This document shows, in pieces, positions 1-5,156 of a stretch of DNA of 5,166 nt (positions within the stretch are counted from its first letter, which is position 1; every line of letters begins with the position of its first letter). The DNA is taken from the NCBI GenBank assembly GCA_022561415.1, contig JADFRH010000130.1:1673-6838 (forward strand). Direction: 5' to 3'. The notes beneath the pieces are model-generated. The model saw only the letters and a list, made by a program, of their open reading frames with translations. It did not search any database and was not told the DNA's origin. A program made the position numbers and the translations under genes. Origin of the DNA: Planctomycetota bacterium (GTDB lineage Bacteria > Planctomycetota > Phycisphaerae > UBA1845).

Positions 1-42
1 GTCCTTACCAAGGACGCACTCTACCAACTGAGCTACAGCAGC
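1..42 (-). tRNA. tRNA-Thr (GGT anticodon), 3' part outside the window
   Basis: Read on the minus strand from position 42, the sequence folds as the first 42 nucleotides of a tRNA. The 7-base acceptor strand GCTGCTG is followed by TA and a D-arm (GCTC, AGTTGGTA, GAGT). The anticodon arm has stem CGTCC, loop TTGGTAA and the start of its return strand GGAC. The loop centre reads GGT, which decodes ACC threonine codons. Spacing matches canonical numbering with no insertion. The variable loop, T-arm and 3' acceptor strand lie beyond the left edge, so completeness cannot be judged. Confidence 0.93.
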
Positions 43-206
43 GACGCGCTCGCTAACGCCCTCGGGTCGCGCAAACCAGCCACCTCCCGCGCCAGGCAGC
101 CCAGGCGGAACACTTCGCGACACGCAAACGGAGCCGCGTCAGTGTGTCAGATGCCGTGCGCACCAACCACATCCTCGTCACGCGCAGCTGTAACCAGAGC
201 CCGGCA

Positions 207-234
207 AATATAAGCCTCGCATGACTCTTGTCAA
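207..234 (-). promoter_or_regulatory. Sigma70-like promoter facing the tRNA-Thr gene
   Basis: On the minus strand, a perfect TTGACA -35 box (plus-strand 229-234) is separated by 16 bases from a TATATT -10 box (plus-strand 207-212). Transcription would start near position 200 and run into the tRNA, giving a 5' leader of about 160 nucleotides for RNase P to remove. No other gene in that direction lies between the promoter and the tRNA. The boxes are seen directly. The link to the tRNA is inferred from orientation and the absence of another target. Confidence 0.68.
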
Positions 235-343
235 ATACAAAACCCCCAAATCCGAAATCCAAGCCACCAGGCCGCCCGAATCGACCTCCTGGACCGCAGC
301 CAATAGTCAGTCAGTCTGTATATTTCGCACTTATAACGCAGGA

Positions 344-361
344 GTTCTACGCAAGTAGAAC
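344..361 (+). other. Perfect 7-bp hairpin with GCAA tetraloop
   Basis: GTTCTAC and GTAGAAC pair perfectly around a GCAA loop, a GNRA-type tetraloop, which is an especially stable RNA fold. No T-tract follows, so it is not a standard intrinsic terminator on either strand. It lies about 300 bases ahead of the membrane-protein gene and outside the tRNA promoter. It may be a structured leader element or chance. Confidence 0.45.
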
Positions 362-642
362 ATACCATAGTTCGGCCTACCTGGTGCGAAGCGTTGCCCG
401 CTTCTGCAGAAGTCGCCGTTTCCAGTATTGGCGACGGGACCGTGCGATCGGCCCGCTTCGGTTTTGCTTCCTAATCGGCGTGCCCCGAGCGACTCCGGCT
501 CACCGTCGAGTGCGCGGCTTGCGAACCGTATTGCGATCGCGTTGCCCTGCACGGCCCCCAGAGATACACTGTTGGTTTCGGTTCTCGGCGTGGCTTGATC
601 CCCCCAACGGTGAATCGCCGGGGGCCTATCGACGAGATTCCT

Positions 643-648
643 GAGGAG
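643..648 (+). promoter_or_regulatory. Ribosome binding site supporting a TTG start
   Basis: GAGGAG lies 8 bases ahead of the TTG at 657, an ideal spacing, and supports starting the gene at this non-ATG codon. A competing site, GGAGG at 722-726, lies 5 bases ahead of an in-frame ATG at 732, so initiation 25 codons later is also plausible. Confidence 0.6.
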
Positions 649-656
649 TACCCGCG

Positions 657-2612
657 TTGCCCAATTCGTCGCTATCCACCGACCCGCCGGATTTCACCGA
701 CGGGCAAATCGGGGAATCGCCGGAGGTGCCGATGACGGCGTTCGACCTCGATGCCCTTTCGGCGGCGAGCGATCGATACGCCCTGACACCCGTTAAGGCG
801 GTGCGACTCCCACGCCCCAACGTGATGATCGCTCTGCTCGGCTCGCTGATGGTGGGGGCCGCGTTGACATTGGCCGGCCGCTTCGAATTCCTGGGCACAG
901 CGAAGATTGAGATCAGCCGCGACGCATCCGCCGAGCAGCGCACACAGTATCGCAAGGAGCTCCTCGCGTACGCTTGGGATCGGCAGACGGCGGAGGGGTC
1001 GGGTCGTTCCGCGTTGGACCGTTGGGGTGTGAAGGCGTCCGCCGGCAATGTCTTGCTGCTCACCGTGCTTAGCGGCTCGCGTTCCGCGGCCGCCCAGCGC
1101 GCCGCCCGATTCGCCCAAGGGTTCTGCAGCGAAATGAGTACCGAGGCCGAAAACGCGCGCGAGACGCCCGGGCAGGCAGAGGCGGTCCTCGCCGAGTACG
1201 TGGCGGAACTCGCCGAGAAAATGGACGCCGCCCAACGCGAATTGGACTTACTCGTCGATCTGCCGGGGAAGGATCCGTTCCGGGAACACAAGACGTTACG
1301 CGTTCGATGGGACCGGATGCGCAGCGAGTTCAACGATGTACGTGAGCGGTTGGCGGTCGCATCGCGTGAGGAGGCGAAGCTCCGAGCTAACCCCGGGGCC
1401 ACCCACGGCCTGGTGCATAGCGAGGATCGCACCCGTGTGATCGAAGTAGATGCCGCGCTACAGCAGGATCTGCGCGAATTGGTCGTCAACCTTTCCGAAC
1501 TCAAACATTTCGCGCAGGAGGTTTGGCGAAAGTCCGTGGCCCCGCTCGATCAGCTTCGTGTTGCGGCTGAGTCGCTCGTCGACGTTGCGGCGCCTTCGGT
1601 GAAGCGCGCCTCCTCGGCCCGGACCAAGCGGCAAGCGGAGGGACTGGTGACCGCATCCGAGACCTACCTGGAGGAGATCCGCTCCTTTACCGACCGTTGG
1701 CATCACCGGTTTTCCGCGTTGGAGAAGCTCGATGTCGACCCTCTCAGCGAGTCGATCCTTGCGGAACTGGAGCGTATCCGCAATCTGTTGAACGGTTTTC
1801 TTTTCGACGCCGGCAAGCAGCTTGCTTCGCTCCGCGATCGGGTGCGCTCGATCGGCGAAGATCCCAGCGAGGACGCGCGGCATCATGTGTTCCTGTCAAA
1901 CCTGACACGGGCCTTCCAGACGGTTCCTTCGGTGCATCACAGGTTCGAGTTCGCAGCGCGCAGGATCGAAGGACCGAACAATTTTCGACTCCACGCGGCC
2001 GTGACGTCCGCGAGCGGCCTGCGGCACCGATCGCAGGAACGCGTCGGCAAGATCGAGGAGGTTCTTCGGGTCGAGGCAACCCAGCGCGACAGAAAAATCC
2101 GTCTCGAACGGGTCGCCGCGTCTGAACAGTTGGTTCGGGATCTACGATCGGAAACGGACCGGGTGGTGGACATGTTGCTGGCCATCCAGAAGGAGTTCAA
2201 TCTCACCGCCGACCGGGGGGAAGCGTTCTCGCGGGCGGTGCTGAAAATGGAAGTGACGGCCGGACGGCTGAAGCTCTTTCAGGCGGATCTGCACCGAAAT
2301 CAGCGCCGAATACGCGAGCTCGCCACCGATCGTATCGCCGTGGCCGAATCCATCGGCGTGAGATTTGTGGGTGTGGAACCTGTCACCGGACCCGAAAATC
2401 TCCGCGAACGGCTCGGGTTCGGGGGCTTGGCAGCCGCTCTCACGTTCGCCACGGCCGTCATCGGGCAGTGGTGGATCATTCGGCGCGCGGCTCCAGGTCT
2501 GCCCCAGCGGCGAGCCTCGTTAAACCGGAGCGTCTGGCGTTCCCCTAAGAAACGCTTGCCGCGAAGGGATTCCGCCGCCATGAGAGTTCACAACCCCATC
2601 CGCCTGGATTGA
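657..2612 (+). CDS. Wzz/GumC-like two-membrane-segment coiled-coil protein
   Basis: This encodes 651 residues with the architecture of a polysaccharide co-polymerase (chain-length determinant), which sits in the inner membrane and projects a coiled coil into the periplasm. A cytoplasmic N-terminus leads to a membrane segment at about 56-73. After it comes a short globular part containing NVLLLTVLSGS followed by an Ala-rich helix (131-157), resembling the conserved beta strand and helix of Wzz domains. A long charged, coiled-coil-prone region fills about 165-565. VGVEPVTGP (571-579) sits just ahead of the second membrane segment (587-608), as does the Pro-rich motif in the family. A basic tail of about 43 residues follows, with no Walker A motif or tyrosine-kinase domain, so it is not a fused BY-kinase type. 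Start choice is TTG 657 (good ribosome site) or ATG 732. No glycosyltransferase, flippase or polymerase gene is nearby, so the role in glycan export is inference. Another coiled-coil envelope protein with the same topology is the alternative. Confidence 0.6.
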   Translation: MPNSSLSTDPPDFTDGQIGESPEVPMTAFDLDALSAASDRYALTPVKAVRLPRPNVMIALLGSLMVGAALTLAGRFEFLGTAKIEISRDASAEQRTQYRKELLAYAWDRQTAEGSGRSALDRWGVKASAGNVLLLTVLSGSRSAAAQRAARFAQGFCSEMSTEAENARETPGQAEAVLAEYVAELAEKMDAAQRELDLLVDLPGKDPFREHKTLRVRWDRMRSEFNDVRERLAVASREEAKLRANPGATHGLVHSEDRTRVIEVDAALQQDLRELVVNLSELKHFAQEVWRKSVAPLDQLRVAAESLVDVAAPSVKRASSARTKRQAEGLVTASETYLEEIRSFTDRWHHRFSALEKLDVDPLSESILAELERIRNLLNGFLFDAGKQLASLRDRVRSIGEDPSEDARHHVFLSNLTRAFQTVPSVHHRFEFAARRIEGPNNFRLHAAVTSASGLRHRSQERVGKIEEVLRVEATQRDRKIRLERVAASEQLVRDLRSETDRVVDMLLAIQKEFNLTADRGEAFSRAVLKMEVTAGRLKLFQADLHRNQRRIRELATDRIAVAESIGVRFVGVEPVTGPENLRERLGFGGLAAALTFATAVIGQWWIIRRAAPGLPQRRASLNRSVWRSPKKRLPRRDSAAMRVHNPIRLD

Positions 2613-2932
2613 GCCGGCTAGACCCTCTGTTTCCAGGCCCTAAACAGCGATTTCAGGCCTCTACCCCGCGTTTTCACGGTGCGCACAGCCTACGGCATGG
2701 GCGCCGCGAACCGGAGAACTCACAAGCTGAACGCCTCGAAAGCGAACGTCCGGCATCGACAATCACCGACACCGATGGCCCGGATCCGCGTGCGAACCAC
2801 TCCCCGCCGCGACCGACGAAGCGTGAATCGACAGACGAATGACCGTTGGGCCTGTGCCCATTCGCTCAGAAAACCGCTCGATAAGAATCAAGCACCGACC
2901 CGAAACCGACCGACAGAAGATGCAGACGCGTT
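2613..2932. other. Gene-free stretch upstream of the HU regulatory region
   Basis: I see no convincing gene here. Open plus-strand frames run through it, including a long in-frame extension upstream of the HU gene. Their translations are Arg/Pro/Thr-rich without domains, and the extension reads through the HU promoter itself, so they are not credible. A weak stem CTGTTT/AAACAG (2627-2632 with 2642-2647, 9-base loop) lies 15 bases past the stop of the membrane-protein gene. It lacks a T-tract, so I cannot assign a terminator for that gene. Confidence 0.55.
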
Positions 2933-2946
2933 GCGCGGCGCCGCGC
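2933..2946. promoter_or_regulatory. Perfect 14-bp GC palindrome upstream of the HU promoter
   Basis: GCGCGGCGCCGCGC is its own reverse complement over 14 bases. It lies about 39 bases before the -35 box of the HU gene and just ahead of the A/T-rich tract. The position would suit a dimeric regulator acting on the HU promoter. High local GC makes GC palindromes more likely by chance, so an operator role is a guess. Confidence 0.35.
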
Positions 2947-2954
2947 GGAAAGCT

Positions 2955-3013
2955 CGAAAATACTATTTTTTTAGGGAAAAACGCTTGCTTCCCGTCGCCG
3001 GCGACCGTAGATT
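2955..3013 (+). promoter_or_regulatory. HU gene promoter with UP-like A/T tract
   Basis: A -35-like TTGCTT (2985-2990) and a -10-like TAGATT (3008-3013) are separated by exactly 17 bases. Directly upstream, 2955-2981 is strikingly A/T-rich in an otherwise GC-rich region and includes a run of eight T and a run of five A, as in UP elements bound by the RNA polymerase alpha subunit. Transcription would begin near 3020, giving a leader of about 49 nucleotides. The match is 3/6 at -35 and 4/6 at -10 against the E. coli consensus. The A/T tract and spacing make this the best promoter candidate for a protein gene in the window. Confidence 0.62.
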
Positions 3014-3054
3014 CACACGCCGATCGGAATCAAGAAAGAGGCCAAGTACACAGC

Positions 3055-3062
3055 TAAAGGAG
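3055..3062 (+). promoter_or_regulatory. Strong ribosome binding site of the HU gene
   Basis: TAAAGGAG is a near-perfect complement to the 16S rRNA tail and ends 6 bases before the ATG at 3069. It fixes the HU start at 3069 and argues against the much longer open frame that extends upstream. Confidence 0.85.
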
Positions 3063-3068
3063 CTACTC

Positions 3069-3398
3069 ATGGCAAAGAAGAAGAAAGCAACGAACGCAAA
3101 AGCACGAACGAAGTCGGAAGTATTCGGCGCGTTGGCTGACTCGTCTGACCTGACCAAGCGGCAGATCGGCGCTATCTTTGATGAACTCGCCGGGTTGATC
3201 AAGAAGGATCTGGGCAAGCGTGGTCCGGGCGTCTTCACCGTCCCGGGACTGATGAAGATCAAGGTCGTCCGCAAGCCGGCGACCAAAGCGCGCAGGGGTA
3301 TCAACCCGTTCACAAAAGAGGAAATGATGTTCAAGGCCAAGCCGGCGCGCAACGTCGTCAAGGTGCTTGCGCTCAAGGGCCTCAAGAGCATGGTCTAA
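3069..3398 (+). CDS. HU-family nucleoid DNA-binding protein
   Basis: This encodes 109 residues of an HU/IHF-fold protein that bends and compacts DNA as a dimer in the nucleoid. A Lys-rich N-terminus (MAKKKKATNAKARTK, 1-15) precedes the helical dimerisation part (about 16-50, with SEVFGALADSSDLTKRQIGAIFDEL). A glycine turn and beta strands follow (RGPGVFTVPGLMKIKVV, 51-67), then a DNA-binding arm with RRGINPF (75-81). Its NP corresponds to the conserved RNP whose proline intercalates into DNA in HU. The C-terminus, FKAKPARNVVKVLALKGLKSMV, is the family's closing strand and helix. It is longer than the roughly 90-residue E. coli HU because of the Lys-rich head. It is flanked by its own promoter and terminator, so it is probably a single-gene transcript. 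I am confident of the family but not of the subtype or symbol. Confidence 0.95.
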   Translation: MAKKKKATNAKARTKSEVFGALADSSDLTKRQIGAIFDELAGLIKKDLGKRGPGVFTVPGLMKIKVVRKPATKARRGINPFTKEEMMFKAKPARNVVKVLALKGLKSMV

Positions 3399-3467
3399 CG
3401 CACGCAGATTACTTCGCGCTCACGCAGTGCCGTGTGCCAACGTGAGTTCGAAGGGCGAACATGAAAG

Positions 3468-3502
3468 ACGGCGGTGGATCCCAATGGATTCACCGCCGTT
3501 TT
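3468..3502 (+). terminator. Rho-independent terminator of the HU gene
   Basis: A 14-bp stem (3468-3481 with 3486-3499, one G-T pair) closes a CAAT loop, and its 3' arm runs into TTTT at 3499-3502. It starts 69 bases after the HU stop codon. An A-rich stretch on the 5' side (3464-3468) gives a partly T-rich tail on the other strand too, but no minus-strand gene needs it. This is the clearest terminator in the window. Confidence 0.9.
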
Positions 3503-3604
3503 CTTGCGCGCAAAACGCGCGTGCCGAAAGCCGCGCGGGTGCTTCGTCATGGATCATCTGACGGGCGTTACGATCCGGCAACGTTACGTCGCGCCTACCA
3601 TCGC

Positions 3605-3786
3605 GCGTTGTCGCTTGTGGTGTGTCGCTGTTTCGAGACCGTCTTGCGGACAAGACCCAGATTCGATCGCAACAGGAAAAAGAGCTTGCTCTATAGCGTT
3701 GTCGTCTATTGTGTATCGCTGTTTCGAGGCGGTTTCGCAAACAAGACCCAGGTTCGACCGCTCCAGAAAAATAGAGCTTGGTCTAG
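3605..3786. repeat. Imperfect 91-bp tandem duplication (two copies)
   Basis: Copy 1 (3605-3695) and copy 2 (3696-3786) align end to end with a 91-base period, roughly three-quarters identity by eye and one single-base indel near the 3' end. Shared exact blocks are GCGTTGTCG at the left edge, TCGCTGTTTCGAG (3625-3637 and 3716-3728), ACAAGACCCAG (3650-3660 and 3741-3751) and AGAGCTT near the right edge. Copy 1 has a perfect hairpin GTCTTG/CAAGAC around CGGA (3641-3656). Copy 2 can form a related stem GGTTT/AGACC (3731-3735 with 3744-3748) including one G-T pair. The divergence means the duplication is old. No open frame is conserved between copies, because 91 is not a multiple of three. Confidence 0.85.
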
Positions 3787-3868
3787 CCCGTAAAAACGAA
3801 GAACCCGCCCACGTTCTCCGCCGAGGAAAAAGTAAGCACGCCCCGTTTTCTCGACGCCGTAAATAGGT

Positions 3869-3931
3869 GACTGTCCCGCATTACCACCGCATTACCGACT
3901 GTCCCGCATTACCCCGCATTACCGCATTACC
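3869..3931. repeat. Cluster of CGCATTACC short repeats
   Basis: CGCATTACC occurs five times, at 3877-3885, 3888-3896, 3905-3913, 3915-3923 and 3923-3931, with uneven spacing. The 17-base unit GACTGTCCCGCATTACC occurs exactly twice (3869-3885 and 3897-3913), 28 bases apart. The context AAATAGGTGACTGTCCC (3861-3877) resembles, from memory, interspersed repeats found beside REP-associated (IS200-like) tyrosine transposase genes, but no transposase is present. It could be a remnant of such an element or locally slipped sequence. Confidence 0.8.
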
Positions 3932-4025
3932 AGGCGTCAAGCCGGTAGGCCGCGGTCGTTCGCACGGCCTGGACGAAGGGGCGGGACATGGCCGATAATG
4001 CTGTTGCTGCGGACATCAACGGCAA

Positions 4026-4030
4026 GAGGG
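4026..4030 (+). promoter_or_regulatory. Ribosome binding site of the PEP-CTERM gene
   Basis: GAGGG within AAGAGGGTG ends 6 bases before the ATG at 4037. With the signal peptide beginning right at this ATG, it settles the start. Confidence 0.65.
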
Positions 4031-4036
4031 TGACAC

Positions 4037-4699
4037 ATGACTCAGCGCAAGTTCCGGCCACTACTCGTCCTGCTTGGCGTATTCATGGTGGGAGCACATG
4101 CGCTTGGCACGCCGGTCTTGTTGGCCGAGTTGTCGAATGAAAAGCTGCTGTATGGGGATGACCTCATAGAAGAATGGAAGATGAACGATGCTTTCATGAT
4201 GGGCGTACTTGATGAAGGCCAATACCATTCACTTCGGCTTTTTGAGGAGCACGGCGTTCTTGTTCGGGTAAACGAAGCGCCGATTACGATCCATCGAAGC
4301 GTTTCGACCCTGAACGACCCGGAACTTGCGCTTATTGCACGGTACCTCACTGACGGCGTTTCGTACGGAGAAAACCTTTTTCAGGACTTGCTGGTCCTCG
4401 GAGTCCTGGGAGGCGAAGACATTCTCGACGTTCTGGTTCCGCGATTCTCCGAATTCGACCTCGCCGGTTACAACCTTGAGCGCATTGACCGCCACCTTAC
4501 GTTCAGCATGGTTAGCCCCGGTCGAGACCTCAACGGCGACGGTCTTTGGACGGATTTTCTGGTTGAGGGAACCTACGGGTTCTACGGCTCCCGCATTCCC
4601 GAACCCGCTACGCTTACGCTCCTCGCCGTGGGCACCGTTGCGATCCTGCGCCGCACGACCCGCCCACGACGCCGCCGCTTCGGTCACACGTGCCGCTAA
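4037..4699 (+). CDS. Exported PEP-CTERM-anchored protein of unknown function
   Basis: This encodes 220 residues with export signals at both ends. The N-terminus has a basic start (TQRKFR), a hydrophobic core (about 8-20) and a likely signal-peptidase site near residues 21-25 (AHALG). The C-terminus carries PEP-CTERM sorting: PEP at 188-190, a hydrophobic segment ATLTLLAVGTVAIL (191-204), then a basic cluster RRTTRPRRRR. In PEP-CTERM systems an exosortase processes such tails, often together with exopolysaccharide production. The mature region is acidic and matches no family I recognise. It contains DLNGDG (164-169), a calcium-loop-like motif of the EF-hand/dockerin type, present once only. 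The last residues, FGHTCR, are an unusual extra tail after the arginines and are encoded within the overlap with the convergent minus-strand gene. No exosortase gene is in the window. Confidence 0.85.
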   Translation: MTQRKFRPLLVLLGVFMVGAHALGTPVLLAELSNEKLLYGDDLIEEWKMNDAFMMGVLDEGQYHSLRLFEEHGVLVRVNEAPITIHRSVSTLNDPELALIARYLTDGVSYGENLFQDLLVLGVLGGEDILDVLVPRFSEFDLAGYNLERIDRHLTFSMVSPGRDLNGDGLWTDFLVEGTYGFYGSRIPEPATLTLLAVGTVAILRRTTRPRRRRFGHTCR

Positions 4700-5156
4700 C
4701 GCCGTTGTCGTTGCAGTCGCCGGGGGCAGGCTGGCATTCGACCGGCACGCCGTCTGCGTTCGCGTCGCAACTGCGTCTCGTGGCCACGCCGCATTCGTCG
4801 GGATTTTCGTAACCGTTGCCGCCATCGGAATTGTCGCTGAGATCAGTGAACGGAAACACTTCGATCGTCACGTTGCCGGATGCTTCGGTTAGTCCACCGG
4901 GGTACATGTCCGCGACACTGTTTGCTTCAATCTCTGGGCATGCAGGTCCGCACGATGTACCTGTTCTCCAAAGGCTCCAATTCGCGAGATTATCCAACGA
5001 GAAGTCTGCGGACGCTGGAGCCGAGAGAACTCCAAACCCAGCCAGCGCAGTCATGAATAAAACGGAATTGGTGACAAAGACGCGCGAACGACTTGGACTC
5101 GGGCTGCTGGGCCGGCAATCGAAGGCAAGCCATGTGCGACGCCGCCGTAGCAGCAA
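4614..5156 (-). CDS. Exported Cys/Asp-motif protein, 5' end uncertain and 3' end possibly truncated
   Basis: The reading frame is open to the right edge, so the start is unresolved. TTG at 5156 gives 180 residues, ATG at 5054 gives 146, and a start outside the window is possible. An Arg-rich stretch precedes a hydrophobic core (about 31-46 in the long form) and a signal-peptidase site ASA before D51. The ATG 5054 start would lose the basic region and has no evident ribosome site. The mature part includes CGPAC (69-73) and ends in two Cys/Asp motifs, CDANADGVPVEC (130-141) and DCNDNGVSGTCD (147-158). These resemble the calcium-binding-like repeats that occur in long tandem runs in planctomycete secreted proteins. 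After residue 158 the pattern stops abruptly and a Gly/Arg-rich 22-residue tail follows, coinciding with the convergent PEP-CTERM gene. The function is unknown. It may be a truncated remnant. Confidence 0.6.
   Translation of the reverse strand: MLLRRRRTWLAFDCRPSSPSPSRSRVFVTNSVLFMTALAGFGVLSAPASADFSLDNLANWSLWRTGTSCGPACPEIEANSVADMYPGGLTEASGNVTIEVFPFTDLSDNSDGGNGYENPDECGVATRRSCDANADGVPVECQPAPGDCNDNGVSGTCDRSGGVVGGSCGAGSQRCPRRGA

Larger units (their letters stand above)
43..641. other. Non-coding stretch between the tRNA and the membrane-protein gene
   Basis: About 600 bases separate the divergent tRNA-Thr gene and the 651-residue membrane-protein gene. Open frames here give proline- and arginine-rich translations with no recognisable domain or ribosome binding site, so I regard the stretch as non-coding. 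It contains the tRNA-facing promoter, a perfect hairpin at 344-361, a 12-base palindrome CTTCTGCAGAAG at 401-412, and a GC hairpin just ahead of the next gene (602-605 with 621-624, extended inward by CGG/CCG, with an AA bulge). I could not identify a convincing plus-strand promoter for the downstream gene. Confidence 0.6.
3503..4036. other. Repeat-rich stretch without a convincing gene
   Basis: About 530 bases between the HU terminator and the PEP-CTERM gene lack a credible coding region. Two overlapping open frames read through the terminator and the tandem repeat and give Arg-rich translations without domains. The stretch holds a 91-bp tandem duplication (3605-3786), a cluster of CGCATTACC units (3869-3931), and a 6-bp inverted repeat AGGCCG/CGGCCT (3947-3952 with 3965-3970). 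I could not pick out a clear promoter for the downstream gene. Confidence 0.6.

Noticed and set aside
228..644. A 138-residue plus-strand frame ahead of the Wzz-like gene
   Set aside because: It starts at a TTG inside the tRNA promoter without a ribosome site. The translation is Pro/Arg-rich, has no domain and reads through the GNRA hairpin.
626..1504. A 292-residue minus-strand frame opposite the Wzz-like gene
   Set aside because: Its Ser/Arg/Ala-rich composition is typical of the antisense of a GC-rich coding region. The plus-strand frame has membrane segments and a family-like layout.
2609..2842. A 77-residue plus-strand frame whose TTG start overlaps the stop of the Wzz-like gene (TTGA)
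   Set aside because: The overlap suggests translational coupling, but the product is low-complexity Pro/Arg/Ser-rich, with no domain and no ribosome site, and is best explained by GC-rich non-coding DNA.
2679..3068. A 130-residue N-terminal extension of the HU frame
   Set aside because: It reads through the A/T-rich promoter tract and both promoter boxes, has no domain, and the strong ribosome site at 3055-3062 places the start at 3069.
3745..3766. tRNA T-arm-like GGTTCGACC in repeat copy 2
   Set aside because: The bases around it cannot form the 5-bp T-stem with a 7-base loop, copy 1 does not preserve it, and no cloverleaf can be drawn.
3461..3866. Two overlapping plus-strand frames of 110 and 130 residues after the HU gene
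   Set aside because: Both begin at or within the HU terminator and cross a 91-base tandem repeat, which shifts frame between copies. The products are Arg-rich with no domain.
3869..3931. A CRISPR array
   Set aside because: The units are only 9 bases with spacers of 0 to 8 bases, far too short and uneven, and there are no cas genes.
3988..4140. A 50-residue plus-strand frame starting ATGGCCGAT upstream of the PEP-CTERM gene
   Set aside because: It runs out of frame through the PEP-CTERM signal peptide, and its product shows no recognisable feature.
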